DNA of 64,000 bases from Corynebacterium glucuronolyticum (GCA_022772305.1 JALFAQ010000045.1:62001-126000), one strand, 5' to 3'; shown: positions 20,984 to 30,843, counted from the stretch's first letter. Notes: generated from the letters alone by a model not told the origin. Numbers and translations are program-made.

Positions 20984-22435
20984 ATGACTGAACAGTCGCA
21001 AAGCGAACTGAAGAGGGGGTTGAAAGCCCGCCACCTCAATATGATTGCCATCGGTGGTGCAATCGGCACAGGGCTCTTCGTTGCCTCCGGAACCACCATC
21101 TCCCAAGCCGGACCTGGCGGTGCGCTCGTTGCCTATGCGCTCATCGGCATCATGGTGTACCTCATCATGCAGTCCCTGGGAGAGATGGCCGCCTATCTCC
21201 CCGTCGCGGGCTCTTTCCAGGAGTATGCGCGCAGGTTCGTCTCCCCCAGCTTCGGCTTCGCCATGGGATGGAACTACTGGTTCAACTGGGCAATTACGGT
21301 GGCTGCAGAGCTGGTCGCCGCAGCCCTCGTGATGAAATATTGGTTCCCCAATGTGCCGTCGATTGTGTGGTCGGTTGCCTTCCTCACCGCCATCTTCCTC
21401 ATCAATGCCTTGTCGTCCCGAGCATACGGTGAAAGCGAGTTTTGGTTCGCGCTCATCAAGGTGGTCACGGTCATCGTGTTCCTCGCATTGGGCACGTTCA
21501 TGATCATCCGTATCTTCTTTAGTTCAGAATCAGCCCTGGAGAACTGGACGATGGGTGAAGCCCCGTTTGTCAACGGTGGCTTCGGCGTTCTCATGGTGTT
21601 CATCGCCGCCGGCTACTCATTCCAGGGAACAGAACTCGTCGGTGTGGCCGCGGGCGAAGCCGAGAACCCCGAGGAGACCATCCCGAAGGCCATCCGCACC
21701 ATCTTCTGGCGCATCATGATCTTCTACATTGGCGCCATCGCCGTCATCGGCTTCCTTATCCCCTATACCGATCCGAACCTCCTCAACGCTTCGGAATCCA
21801 ACATCGCGATCTCTCCATTCACTCTCGTGTTTGACCGGGTGGGTGTCGCCTTTGCCGCAGCGCTCATGAACGCCGTCATCCTGACATCGGTTCTCTCCGC
21901 CGGTAACTCCGGGCTCTTCGCCTCCACGCGCATGCTCTACGCCCTGGCCACGGAGGGGCAGGCACCTAGGTTCTTTGCCAAGGTCAACTCTCACGGCGTT
22001 CCGCTTCGTGCGCTGTGCGCCACCACCGTGATCGGAATGACCGGCTTTATCACCTCGATTGTCGGCGACGGCACGGCCTACACGTTCCTCCTCACGCTAT
22101 CCGCACTGGCCGGGTTCATCACGTGGATCGGCATCTCCTGGTCCCACTACAAATTCAGGTTGGCGCTCCGGGCTCAGAACGTGCCGTTGTCCTCACTCCC
22201 CTACAAGAGCCCCTTCTTCCCGCTGGGTGCCATCGTGGCGCTGGTACTGTGCTTCAGCGTGGTCATCGGTCAGGCAATCGGCCCGGTTGCCGCTGGTGAG
22301 GACTTCCTCGCCATTCTCACCCCCTACCTCGGGATCCCCGTGTTCCTGGCGCTGTGGGGAGGCCACAAGGCCGTGACAAAGCTACCGGCGGTCAAACCTG
22401 CCGAGGCAGACCTCGAGCGCAACAAGGACTGGTAA
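20984..22435 (+). CDS. lysP: LysP-type amino acid permease
   Basis: A 483-residue APC-superfamily (AAT family) proton symporter with twelve predicted transmembrane helices. The first helix region GLKARHLNMIAIGGAIGTGL, the PFTLVF motif and the NAVILTSVLSAGNSG segment match LysP more closely than AroP- or GABA-permease types, so L-lysine is the likely substrate. Corynebacteria better known to me use the unrelated LysI, so the assignment rests on sequence only. ATG 20984 has GGAAAG upstream. Single gene with a strong terminator downstream. Confidence 0.85.
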   Translation: MTEQSQSELKRGLKARHLNMIAIGGAIGTGLFVASGTTISQAGPGGALVAYALIGIMVYLIMQSLGEMAAYLPVAGSFQEYARRFVSPSFGFAMGWNYWFNWAITVAAELVAAALVMKYWFPNVPSIVWSVAFLTAIFLINALSSRAYGESEFWFALIKVVTVIVFLALGTFMIIRIFFSSESALENWTMGEAPFVNGGFGVLMVFIAAGYSFQGTELVGVAAGEAENPEETIPKAIRTIFWRIMIFYIGAIAVIGFLIPYTDPNLLNASESNIAISPFTLVFDRVGVAFAAALMNAVILTSVLSAGNSGLFASTRMLYALATEGQAPRFFAKVNSHGVPLRALCATTVIGMTGFITSIVGDGTAYTFLLTLSALAGFITWIGISWSHYKFRLALRAQNVPLSSLPYKSPFFPLGAIVALVLCFSVVIGQAIGPVAAGEDFLAILTPYLGIPVFLALWGGHKAVTKLPAVKPAEADLERNKDW

Positions 22436-22552
22436 CAACTGAAAAGAACGAGCGAGGGAGTTGCCTCCATACACCGGAGCCGTCATTTCCGTAAGGTGAG
22501 TGTCAAGTGTTTTCCGCTCGCTCGTTTGCCCCACGTGTAGATAACCAAAAAG

Positions 22553-22590
22553 GTTGCCCGTGATAATCTTCTTTGATCATCACGGGCAAC
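22553..22590. terminator. bidirectional terminator after lysP
   Basis: GTTGCCCGTGAT and ATCACGGGCAAC form a perfect 12-bp stem between two convergent genes, with an AAAA run on the left side. Confidence 0.85.
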
Positions 22591-22633
22591 GCTTTCATCT
22601 ACAGCAATATTTATGTCTCGTCGCAGGTATGGG

Positions 22634-23149
22634 TCAGAACCAGCCGATCTGCCCGACGATGTAGGCAATAAGCCACACGATGAGCGCGATCACGGCGAGG
22701 AAAACGACGAGAACGATGATTCCGACGACGATGAAGTAGCGCTTCGCATTCATCTTGGCCTGCGTTCCATCAGCGATCGCGTTTTCTAAAAGCGCTACGT
22801 TTCTCCGGTTCGCCTTGAACACGAAGTCGAAGGCATCCCCAACAAGCGGAATCGACCCGATGAACGAATCCAGTGCCATGTTGAGAATCATCCGGAGCAG
22901 GACGAGAAGGGGCACGCGGTAGCGAAGGCCGTCGATAAGCGTGGAGCCAGTGGCGACCATGGTAAGAACGTCACCAACACCAGGAACTAACCCGACGAGC
23001 GGGTCGAGTCCCACCCGGCGGTTCGTTCCCGGGATCGTGATGAGGTCATCGAGCAGCCAGGCAAGCGTGCGCGAGGTACCACCACGGCGCTGCCGGGCCT
23101 CGGTTACCGGTTCATCCTTCTGGACGGGGAGATCATCGAATTCCTTCAC
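22634..23149 (-). CDS. DUF4112 membrane protein
   Basis: A 171-residue protein. The DUF4112 domain has the characteristic LDDLITIPGTNRRVGLDPLV and GLVPGVGDV, with two short hydrophobic stretches. A C-terminal transmembrane helix (FIVVGIIVLVVFLAVIALIV) follows. Function unknown. GTG 23149 is the start; TAAGAT lies 8 nt upstream, so the mRNA may be leaderless. It is divergent from the ACT-domain gene. Confidence 0.88.
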   Translation of the reverse strand: MKEFDDLPVQKDEPVTEARQRRGGTSRTLAWLLDDLITIPGTNRRVGLDPLVGLVPGVGDVLTMVATGSTLIDGLRYRVPLLVLLRMILNMALDSFIGSIPLVGDAFDFVFKANRRNVALLENAIADGTQAKMNAKRYFIVVGIIVLVVFLAVIALIVWLIAYIVGQIGWF

Positions 23150-23281
23150 GGGACACCATCTTATAGGTCACTTTTTCCACTGTCAGACCCACCCATAGCG
23201 AAATGGCACCAGTGACTCCCGATGCCTTCGCCTGTGGCTCACCCCGCCCATTGCAAACGCATAATACACACGTCAAAGGGA

Positions 23282-23287
23282 TATACT
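23282..23287 (+). promoter_or_regulatory. -10 hexamer TATACT, possible leaderless start
   Basis: TATACT lies 8 nt before ATG 23296 and no Shine-Dalgarno is present. This supports ATG 23296 over the longer frame opening at 23203. Confidence 0.45.
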
Positions 23288-23295
23288 CATTTTCC

Positions 23296-23562
23296 ATGAT
23301 CGCGATTATCACCGTCACGGGCCCCGACCACACGGGCATCGTTTCCGCCGTCACAACGGCACTTGCAGAAAAGAACGTGAACATTCTGAATATCAGCCAG
23401 ACAATTATGGATGGCTACTTCACCATGATCTTGCACGGTGAATGCGATGATGGCATGAGTATCACTGACCTCAAGGAGCACATGTCTGGCGTGGGGGACG
23501 CGCAAAAGCTCGTCATCCGCGTGCAGTCCGAGGCTATCTTTACTGCCATGCACCGCATTTAA
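23296..23562 (+). CDS. UPF0237 ACT-domain protein
   Basis: An 88-residue single ACT domain, starting [20 protein letters not shown], with the glycine of the ligand-binding turn (DHTGI). It is of the UPF0237/GcvR-like type, presumed to sense a small molecule such as an amino acid. Followed after 13 bp by the UPF0210 gene; the pair is conserved widely in bacteria and the two proteins probably act together. A longer frame begins at 23203, but its first 31 residues are not conserved-looking. Confidence 0.9.
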   Translation: MIAIITVTGPDHTGIVSAVTTALAEKNVNILNISQTIMDGYFTMILHGECDDGMSITDLKEHMSGVGDAQKLVIRVQSEAIFTAMHRI

Positions 23563-23575
23563 GGGGTCGCTGAGC

Positions 23576-24961
23576 ATGAACACTCCACTCAACGCCTCTC
23601 CCCTGATTACCAACACCTCCGACATCCTCGAAACCATCAACATGGTCGAGCGGATGCGACTGGATATCCGCACCGTCACCATGGGCATCAACCTCCTGGG
23701 ATGCATCCGCAGCACCATGGAGGACACAGCCACCGTCGTTTACGACCACATCGTGAAAACGGCTCGTGACCTCGTTCCCGTGTGTGAGGGGATTGAAGAT
23801 GAACTCGGCATCCCGATCGTCAACAAGCGCATCTCTGTGACACCGGTGGGTATCCTTGCTACCGCTGTGGAGGGCGATCCCGTCCTCATCGCCAAGGCCC
23901 TAGACAAGGCAGCAGCCGAAGTCGGTGTCGACTTCATTGGTGGCTACACAGCACTGTGCGACAAGGGACTGACCAGTGGCGAAAGGTGCCTCATCGAGTC
24001 CATGCCCCGCGCCCTGTCTGAGACGAACATCGTCTGTGGCTCCGTCAACGTGGGGTCCTCGCGCGCCGGTATCAACATGGATGTGGTGAGACTTCTCGGA
24101 AACGTGGTGAAAGATACCGCCGAAGCCACCAAGGACGCATCTGCGATTGCGTGCGCCAAACTCGTTGTCTTTGCTAACGCCGTAAGCGATAACCCGTTCA
24201 TGGCTGGTGCTTTCCACGGCGTGGAGGAAGCCGATGTCGTCATCAACGTCGGTGTGTCCGGTCCTGGTGTTGTCGATCGTGCCATCGGCACGCTGGAAGG
24301 TGCAACACTGGATCAGGTTGCCGCGGAAATCAAGCGCGCCGCCTTCAAGATCACCCGTGCCGGCCAGCTCGTCGGCACCATGGCCTCTGAGCGCCTCCAC
24401 GTCCCGTTCGGCATCGTCGACCTCTCCCTCGCCCCTACCGCCGAGCAGGGCGATTCTGTCGCTCATATCCTCGAGCACATGGGACTGGAGCAGGTCGGTA
24501 CCCACGGCACCACGGCCGCACTGGCCCTGCTTAACGATGCCGTGAAGAAAGGCGGTCTCATGGCATGCTCCCGCATCGGCGGCCTGTCCGGCTCGTTTAT
24601 TCCGGTATCGGAGGACAAGGGCATGATTGATGCCGTCCGTGCCGGCACGCTGCGTATCGAGAAGCTGGAAGCCATGACCTGTATCTGCTCGGTGGGGCTC
24701 GACATGATCGCCATCCCCGGGGATACCTCGGCATCCACGATCTCTGCCATGATTGCTGACGAAGCTGCCATTGGCGTCATGAACCATAAGACCACCGCCG
24801 TGCGCGTCATCCCCGTCCCGGGTGCGAAGGTCGGCGACGATGTCGACTTCGGTGGACTGCTCGGGTACGCACCCGTTATCGAGGTGGGCAAGAAGTCCGC
24901 GGATGCGTTCGTCTCCCGCGGTGGCTTCATCCCTGCACCTGTCCACGGCTTCCGCAACTAG
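23576..24961 (+). CDS. UPF0210/DUF711 family protein
   Basis: A 461-residue protein of the PFL-like UPF0210 family, recognised by the N-terminal [20 protein letters not shown] and by [10 protein letters not shown] and [16 protein letters not shown] later. The fold is related to pyruvate formate-lyase barrels, but I see no glycyl-radical site. Biochemical role unknown. ATG 23576 has AAGGGG upstream. Operon with the UPF0237 ACT gene, followed by a bidirectional terminator. Confidence 0.92.
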   Translation: MNTPLNASPLITNTSDILETINMVERMRLDIRTVTMGINLLGCIRSTMEDTATVVYDHIVKTARDLVPVCEGIEDELGIPIVNKRISVTPVGILATAVEGDPVLIAKALDKAAAEVGVDFIGGYTALCDKGLTSGERCLIESMPRALSETNIVCGSVNVGSSRAGINMDVVRLLGNVVKDTAEATKDASAIACAKLVVFANAVSDNPFMAGAFHGVEEADVVINVGVSGPGVVDRAIGTLEGATLDQVAAEIKRAAFKITRAGQLVGTMASERLHVPFGIVDLSLAPTAEQGDSVAHILEHMGLEQVGTHGTTAALALLNDAVKKGGLMACSRIGGLSGSFIPVSEDKGMIDAVRAGTLRIEKLEAMTCICSVGLDMIAIPGDTSASTISAMIADEAAIGVMNHKTTAVRVIPVPGAKVGDDVDFGGLLGYAPVIEVGKKSADAFVSRGGFIPAPVHGFRN

Positions 24962-25005
24962 CTGGTTGTCCCCGGCACCGCGAGCGTGGCACCGGAAAAC
25001 AGCAA

Positions 25006-25037
25006 GGCTGTGACCGATTAATTCTTCGGTCACAGCC
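25006..25037. terminator. bidirectional terminator
   Basis: GGCTGTGACCGA and TCGGTCACAGCC form a perfect 12-bp stem between two convergent genes, followed by a TCTTTT run on the plus strand. Confidence 0.9.
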
Positions 25038-25060
25038 TCTTTTGCTGCTCGGCGAACAGC

Positions 25061-26692
25061 CTAGGCCAGCTCGACGATCTCCATGTACTCGTCGTTCCAC
25101 AAATCCTCGGTGCCATCGGGAAGGATGATGACGCGCTCGGGGTCGAGTGCGCGCACTGCACCCGGATCGTGGGTGACAAGGACGACCGCCCCCTTGTAGG
25201 TGCGGAGGGCATCCAGCACCTGCTCGCGGGAGATGGGATCCAAGTTGTTCGTTGGCTCGTCGAGAAGCAACACATTGGCTCGGGAGGAGACAAGCGTTGC
25301 CAGAGCAAGACGGGTCTGCTCGCCACCGGAGAGGGTTCCTGCGCGCTGCTCCAGCTGCTCACCGGAGAACATGAACGCGCCCAACAGGCTGCGCAGCTGC
25401 TGTTCATCAGCGTCGGGGCAGGCAGCAATCGTGTTTTCCCACACGGTCGCATTTTGGTCGATGGTGTCATGCTCCTGCGCAAAGTACCCGATCTTCAAGC
25501 CATGTCCACGCACGATGCCACCTTCACCGTCGGTGCGTTCAACGCCGGCCAGGAGTTTGAGGAGGGTTGTCTTTCCTGCACCGTTAAAGCCGAGGATGAC
25601 CACGCGGGAGCCCTTGTCCACAGCGAGGTCGACACCTGCAAAGACCTCCAGTGAGCCGTACATCTTCGTCAGCCTCGTCGCATTCAGTGGGGTCTTGCCA
25701 CATGGCGCAGGATCCGGGAAGGAGATGTGTGCGACCTTATCGTACTCGCGAACCTCATCGGTTCGGGCAACCATCTTTTCTGCGCGGGCGCGCATCTGCT
25801 TGGCTGCGGCTGCCTTCGTCGCCTTGGCACCAAGCTTGTCCGCCTGCTTCATGAGTGCTGCGGCCTTCTTTTCTGCGTTGGCACGTTCCCTACGACGACG
25901 TGCCTCATCTGTGGCGCGCGCATCGACGTACTTATCCCAGCCCATGTTATATACGTCGGCCTCGGCACGCACAGCATCGAGGAACCAGATCTTGTTACAG
26001 ACGGCTTTCAGAAGCTCCACATCGTGGGAGATCATGAGTAGACCACCCTCGTGCTTGCGGAGAAACTCCCGCAGCCAGGCAATCGAGTCACTATCCAGGT
26101 GGTTCGTAGGCTCGTCGAGAAGCAACGTCATCGTCGACTTACCAGAACCTGCGGTGGAACCGAAGAGAATCTGTGCCAACTCCACGCGACGTCGCTGACC
26201 GCCGGACAGTGTCTTCAAGGGCTGATCGAGGACTCGAGCGGGGAGGCCGAGGGAATCGCAGATCCGCGCCGCCTCAGCTGCCGCCTCATATCCGCCCAGG
26301 GAATGGTAGCGTTCCTCCAGCCGCGAGTACTTCTTAATCGCGTTGGCCTGCTTGTTTGGATCCGTGGTGGTCTCCATGATCTCCTGCTGGCGCTCCATCG
26401 ACGTCTTAATCTCACCGAGACCGCGGGCGGAGAGGACGCGGTCGCGGGCAGACTGCTCAATATTGCCTTCACGGGAGTCCTGAGGCAGGTACCCGATATC
26501 GCCGGAGCGCATGACATTGCCCTGCCACGGCTCCGTCTCCCCGGAGAGGATACGCATCGTCGTGGTCTTCCCCGCACCGTTTCGTCCAACCAAACCAATC
26601 CGGTCCCCCGGCTGGACACGAAGATGCTGACCCGGAGCTGTCAGAAGCGTCCGGGCACCCACACGTACCTCTAAATCCTGCGTAACAATCAC
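25061..26692 (-). CDS. ABC-F family ATPase (ribosome-associated type)
   Basis: A 543-residue soluble protein with two ABC cassettes and no membrane domain. Cassette 1 has Walker A LVGRNGAGKTTT, signature LSGGQRRRVELA and Walker B LLLDEPTNHLD. Cassette 2 has GFNGAGKTTL, LSGGEQTRLALA and LLLDEPTNNLD. A charged linker rich in Arg, Lys and Ala, typical of the ABC-F P-site tRNA interaction motif, joins them. These proteins act on the ribosome, either as translation factors or in antibiotic protection; this one looks like a housekeeping type. I take GTG 26692 (VIVTQDLEVRVG) as start since conservation begins there and TACACT lies 8 nt upstream. A longer frame opens at 26734. Confidence 0.92.
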   Translation of the reverse strand: MIVTQDLEVRVGARTLLTAPGQHLRVQPGDRIGLVGRNGAGKTTTMRILSGETEPWQGNVMRSGDIGYLPQDSREGNIEQSARDRVLSARGLGEIKTSMERQQEIMETTTDPNKQANAIKKYSRLEERYHSLGGYEAAAEAARICDSLGLPARVLDQPLKTLSGGQRRRVELAQILFGSTAGSGKSTMTLLLDEPTNHLDSDSIAWLREFLRKHEGGLLMISHDVELLKAVCNKIWFLDAVRAEADVYNMGWDKYVDARATDEARRRRERANAEKKAAALMKQADKLGAKATKAAAAKQMRARAEKMVARTDEVREYDKVAHISFPDPAPCGKTPLNATRLTKMYGSLEVFAGVDLAVDKGSRVVILGFNGAGKTTLLKLLAGVERTDGEGGIVRGHGLKIGYFAQEHDTIDQNATVWENTIAACPDADEQQLRSLLGAFMFSGEQLEQRAGTLSGGEQTRLALATLVSSRANVLLLDEPTNNLDPISREQVLDALRTYKGAVVLVTHDPGAVRALDPERVIILPDGTEDLWNDEYMEIVELA

Positions 26693-26869
26693 GGCGATAC
26701 AGTGTACAACACCCCAAAACAACGTCCTAGCCACGCGCCACGGGTTGCGTTAGACCAATCGGAACAACCGCCCGGAAAGCAACCGGACGTACACAGGCAT
26801 ACAAAGATACCAATCGTTTGTGGGCTTACCTCGATCACAGAGACCATGGTTTCCTCTCTTCGAAGAAGC

Positions 26870-26936
26870 TCCTGAGGTGAGTTCGCCCCTCCGCCCCTCA
26901 TCAGGTTCGAGAATCCTGCCCCAGTCACCTCGAGGA
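26870..26936. ncRNA. 67-nt structured element of unknown class
   Basis: TCCT-GAGGTGA pairs with TCACCTC-g-AGGA, giving 7 + 4 base pairs with one bulged G. It encloses a second hairpin (CAGG...CCTG) and C-rich single strands. The stem is too long to be expected by chance in so short a gap. On the minus strand it contains GAACCTGAT, a fragment shared with TPP riboswitches, but the rest of that core is missing. It could be a riboswitch-like leader or an attenuator in either direction. Confidence 0.4.
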
Positions 26937-27115
26937 TCATTTCTTACCCTCGCCGAACAAGAACCCTCGAGCGAACCCATCGACACACCACCTTTCGCTA
27001 AGCGCTTCACCGTGCGTTCCTGATGTACTGCATGGACTGCCACGTGCTGCTCACCCGTGTGCCTATTCGAGAAGAAGGAGCTTGCTGTACTTATCGCCAC
27101 CTGGATTTGAGGACG

Positions 27116-27121
27116 TACAAT
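27116..27121 (+). promoter_or_regulatory. -10 hexamer TACAAT, possible leaderless start
   Basis: TACAAT lies 7 nt before ATG 27129 with no Shine-Dalgarno between, consistent with a leaderless mRNA. Confidence 0.45.
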
Positions 27122-27128
27122 TCTTTCC

Positions 27129-28172
27129 ATGAAGCTCGCAGTCATCGGTTTGGGGCCGGCCGGCCTCGCACTCGCCCACCGGGCTGTTGCACGAGGTATG
27201 GAGGTAACTGCCTGGGAACCTCACCCCGTGCCCACACATTTCCTCAGTGTGTTTGCCGATGAGCTGCCCCGTTGGGCGGTAGACCTCCCCTCCCGGTCCA
27301 TCTCAGCTCCCGTGGTATACACCCATGACGGCACGCGCGTACCGCTCCACCGGGAGTACCGTGTGCTCGATAACGAACGTATATGGAAGAAATTGACCAC
27401 CTTCCCCGTGATCAAAGAGTCTGTTAACGCTGATGCTGTCACCGCAGTCGAGCTAGAAGCCGACATTGTCGTCGATGCACGCGGGACTCGAGATTCCTAC
27501 GCGCCAGGGATGCCTGTGCAGGTTGCTCGTGATAGATACACCACCGTTCCGTCAGAGACCGTGTTCATGGACTTCCGCTCCCCCGACCCAGACCGCTTCA
27601 CATACACCATTCCGCTGGACGACGGCCGCTTCCTACAACAAGACACGATTCTTGCGACGGTTACGCCGGAGCAGGGCACGGACGTTTTCATTCCCCTTGT
27701 ACCTGTACCGTATTCAGGCCCCCATGTTCCGTACGGCACGCGTGCCGGCTTCATCCACCCGTTTACGGGGTATTCCGTTGCCACATCCTTTCGTCTGGCG
27801 GACAAGACTCTTGACGCATTGCAGGCACGGGTACATAACCTGTCACATGCCCATAGTACGCACAAACCCTTCCTTTCCTCCCCTGCACTGCTGCCCTGGC
27901 AGACCCCAGCTTTTAGGGCTGACCTGGCTCTTTCTCGGCGGTGTCTGACGACGCTGCTGAAACTACCCGCAGATTTCCGTCGCGACATTGTTGAAGCTGT
28001 GTTTGCACTGTCTCCCGAGACGGCTCGCAAGTTCCTTATTTTGGGCAATCTAGGCGCTACCCTAAAAGGGATGGCACGGATCTGGATAGGTTTACGTGAT
28101 GGCTCCCACAAAGCCCGGCTCATAAGCGCGTTTGCTACCAGCACAGCCACAGGACAACCGGCACGCGGATAA
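27129..28172 (+). CDS. lycopene cyclase (CrtL/CrtY)-family flavoprotein
   Basis: A 347-residue protein with an N-terminal dinucleotide-binding fold (VIGLGPAGLALAHRA) and the motif GFIHPFTGYSVATS near residue 210, which is characteristic of CrtL/CrtY-type lycopene beta-cyclases. These enzymes close the ends of lycopene to give cyclic carotenoids. No other carotenoid genes (crtE, crtB, crtI) are in this window. Corynebacteria usually carry the unrelated small-subunit CrtYe/Yf cyclases, so substrate and role are uncertain. Also possible: a related monooxygenase-like FAD enzyme. It is followed by pepN after 39 bp. Confidence 0.75.
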   Translation: MKLAVIGLGPAGLALAHRAVARGMEVTAWEPHPVPTHFLSVFADELPRWAVDLPSRSISAPVVYTHDGTRVPLHREYRVLDNERIWKKLTTFPVIKESVNADAVTAVELEADIVVDARGTRDSYAPGMPVQVARDRYTTVPSETVFMDFRSPDPDRFTYTIPLDDGRFLQQDTILATVTPEQGTDVFIPLVPVPYSGPHVPYGTRAGFIHPFTGYSVATSFRLADKTLDALQARVHNLSHAHSTHKPFLSSPALLPWQTPAFRADLALSRRCLTTLLKLPADFRRDIVEAVFALSPETARKFLILGNLGATLKGMARIWIGLRDGSHKARLISAFATSTATGQPARG

Positions 28173-28211
28173 CCTCCGCAGTTCGCTCATATTGGAAACG
28201 AAAGGACACAT

Positions 28212-30830
28212 ATGACCTCGGTTAACCTCACCAAGAAAGAGGCCCAGCACCGCAGTGACATGCTCGATGTCGAGCACTACACGATCCACCTCGACCTCAC
28301 CACGGGCGAGGAAGCCTTCAGTTCCATCACCACGGCCCGGTTCACGGTGAAGAAACCCGGCGACACGTTCATTGATTTGCGCGCCAAGAGTGTTTCCGAG
28401 GTTCTCCTCGACGGTGCCGATATCACCAGCGATGCCGTGCAGCTCAACGATTCCGGCTACGACGAGGAGCACGGCCTCGCTCTGAAGGGACTGACCGAGG
28501 GCGAGCACGTTCTCCAGATCACCGCCGATGCTGTGTACTCCCATTCTGGCCAGGGGCTGCACCGCTTCGTCGACCCGGCAGACAACCGCGTCTATATGTA
28601 CACGCAGTTTGAGGCCGCCGATGCTAAGCGCATGTTTGCCTGCTTTGACCAGCCGGATCTCAAGGCCACCTACGACCTCACCGTCGTCACCCCCGACGAT
28701 TTCGTCATTGTCACCAACGCCCCGGTTACCACCGAGGTGAAGGACGGTAAGACCACCCACACCTCCAGCATTGACTACAAGCTGTCCACGTATCTCGTTG
28801 CCCTCATCGCTGGCCCGTACTTCGAGGTCAAGGACTCCTGGACGGGTTTCCTTACCAAGCATCCGGAGACGCCGGAAGGTCCCTACGGTCCGCACCCGGG
28901 CCAGGCTGACGAGCTCACCATTCCGCTGTCCATTTACTGCCGTCAGTCCATCGCTTCCGCGCTCGATGCCGATGTCCTCTTTGAGCAGACGAAGCAGGGC
29001 TTCGACTTCTACCACCAGGTCTTTGGTGTCATGTACCCCTTCCACAAGTACGACCAGGTATTCTGCCCGGAGTACAACATGGGCGCAATGGAGAATGCGG
29101 GCTGCGTGACCTTCCGCGACGAGTATGTCTTCACGTCCAAGCCGACCGAGTACCGCTACGAGCGCCGCTGTGACACGATTCTTCACGAGATGGCTCACAT
29201 GTGGTTCGGTGACCTCGTCACCATGCAGTGGTGGGATGACCTGTGGCTGAACGAGTCCTTTGCCACCTGGTCTTCTGCCACGGCAATGGTTGCCAACACC
29301 GAGTACAAGACCGCATGGGTCACCTACTGCTCGGTGGAGAAGGCCTGGGCCTACGCGCAGGACACGCTGCCCACCACGCACCCAATCTCCACGGACGCGT
29401 CCGATATCGAGGCTGTGGAGCAGAACTTCGACGGCATTACGTACGCCAAGGGCATGAGTGTGCTCAAGCAGCTGGCGGCTTATGTGGGCCGGAATGCCTT
29501 CCTCGCAGGTGTCCGCCTGCACTTTGCTCGCCACGCCTTCGGTAACGCCACCTTTGAGGATCTCCTCGAGTCCCTGTCTGAGTCCTCCGGGCGCGACCTG
29601 TCTGATTGGGCTCACCAGTGGCTGAAGACCACCGGTGTCAATACCCTGCGCCCAGCGTTCACGGTGGAGGACGGAAAGTACGCCTCCTTCGCTGTCGAGC
29701 AGGACGGTGCTCAGCCTGGTGGCGGTGAGTTCCGCACGCACCGTATCGGCGTGGGGCTGTATTCGCTTATCGACGGTAAGGTCACCCGCACTGATCGCGT
29801 CGAGGTAGGCATCGATTCCGCAACCACGGAAATCGCTTATTTCGTGGGCAAGGACACAGCCGACCTCGTCTTGGTCAACGATGACGACCTCACCTACGCG
29901 ATTATGGAGCTGGACCCGGCTTCACTCGCCTTCGTGCAGGATCACATCGGCGATATCGAGGATCCCATGGCTCGTGCGCTGTGCTGGTCTGCTGCATGGC
30001 AGATGGCTCGCAACGGCAAGATGCGTGGCCGCGACTTCGTTGAACTCGTTCGCCGTGGTGCACCCGTGGAGAAGGAGACAGCCGTTCTCGGCCAGATCCT
30101 CGCTCAGGCGACCACCGCTGTCACGCGCTACTCGGATCCCGACTGGGCCGAGGCAGAGGGTAACGCGCTGCTCGCCACCACCCTCCTCGAGGGCGCCAAG
30201 GTCACTCGCGGGTTCCACCAGGTCGCATTTGTCAACCAGTTGCTCCAGGTAAAGCCCACCGAGGAGGCCAAGGAGTTCTTCCGCTCCATCCTCGAGGGTG
30301 CTCCGTCCATTGAGGGTGTTGAGGTTGACGCCGAACTCAAGTGGAAGGCTCTCACCGCTCTTATCGCTTCCGGCGACATCGACGATCCGGAAGAGAAGAT
30401 CCGTGCCATGCGCGAGGAAGACAAGCTGGCCTCCGGCCAGAATTCTGCCTGGCGTGCCGCCGCTGCCATTCCGACCGCTGAGGTCAAGACGGCTGTGTGG
30501 AAGGAGCTCACGGACACGAACCGGTCCATGAGTAACCTCGAGCGTCGTCACAAGTTGGAGGGTCTCACCTTCGCTGGCTCCGACCCGCTCCTCGCACCGT
30601 TTGCGAAGGATTACTTCGCGCTGGCTCCGCGGATGTGGAAGGAGTTCAGCTCGGAAACCGCGCTGCAGATGGCGGAGGGTCTCTTCCCGCACTATGACAC
30701 CTCGCAGGAGACGGTGGATACCGCTCAGGTCGTCCTCGATTCTGAGCATCCCGCTGCACTCCACCGCGTCATCGCCGAGGGGCAGGATCGTGTAAAGCGC
30801 GCCCTGCGTAACCGCGAGGCAGACAAGTAA
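28212..30830 (+). CDS. pepN: aminopeptidase N (M1 family zinc metallopeptidase)
   Basis: Cytosolic zinc aminopeptidase of 872 residues. The substrate-anchoring GAMENAG motif is near residue 290. The zinc site HEMAHMWFGD begins near residue 324, with the third ligand in WLNESFATW about 20 residues later. The long C-terminal helical ERAP1-like domain completes the actinobacterial M1 architecture. ATG 28212 has GAAAGGA six bases upstream. It follows the cyclase-like gene but has its own ribosome-binding site, and a strong double hairpin follows. Confidence 0.96.
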   Translation: MTSVNLTKKEAQHRSDMLDVEHYTIHLDLTTGEEAFSSITTARFTVKKPGDTFIDLRAKSVSEVLLDGADITSDAVQLNDSGYDEEHGLALKGLTEGEHVLQITADAVYSHSGQGLHRFVDPADNRVYMYTQFEAADAKRMFACFDQPDLKATYDLTVVTPDDFVIVTNAPVTTEVKDGKTTHTSSIDYKLSTYLVALIAGPYFEVKDSWTGFLTKHPETPEGPYGPHPGQADELTIPLSIYCRQSIASALDADVLFEQTKQGFDFYHQVFGVMYPFHKYDQVFCPEYNMGAMENAGCVTFRDEYVFTSKPTEYRYERRCDTILHEMAHMWFGDLVTMQWWDDLWLNESFATWSSATAMVANTEYKTAWVTYCSVEKAWAYAQDTLPTTHPISTDASDIEAVEQNFDGITYAKGMSVLKQLAAYVGRNAFLAGVRLHFARHAFGNATFEDLLESLSESSGRDLSDWAHQWLKTTGVNTLRPAFTVEDGKYASFAVEQDGAQPGGGEFRTHRIGVGLYSLIDGKVTRTDRVEVGIDSATTEIAYFVGKDTADLVLVNDDDLTYAIMELDPASLAFVQDHIGDIEDPMARALCWSAAWQMARNGKMRGRDFVELVRRGAPVEKETAVLGQILAQATTAVTRYSDPDWAEAEGNALLATTLLEGAKVTRGFHQVAFVNQLLQVKPTEEAKEFFRSILEGAPSIEGVEVDAELKWKALTALIASGDIDDPEEKIRAMREEDKLASGQNSAWRAAAAIPTAEVKTAVWKELTDTNRSMSNLERRHKLEGLTFAGSDPLLAPFAKDYFALAPRMWKEFSSETALQMAEGLFPHYDTSQETVDTAQVVLDSEHPAALHRVIAEGQDRVKRALRNREADK

Positions 30831-30843
30831 CGGATTGACACAC

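Larger units (their letters stand above)
26693..27128. other. intergenic region with structured elements
   Basis: About 436 bp between the divergent ABC-F and lycopene-cyclase-like genes. It holds TACACT (26701-26706, minus) close to the ABC-F start, a 7-bp hairpin CGCCCGG/CCGGACG (26769-26789) and a long imperfect stem at 26870-26936 listed separately. A minus-strand frame (26940-26689) crosses these elements, but its second half is not protein-like. Confidence 0.6.

Noticed and set aside
26895..26925. TPP-riboswitch fragment GAACCTGAT on the minus strand
   Set aside because: The CTGAGA segment and the 3' core of the THI element are missing and neither flanking gene concerns thiamine.
28092..29741. 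549-codon open frame antisense to pepN
   Set aside because: Shadow of pepN, which has all catalytic motifs.
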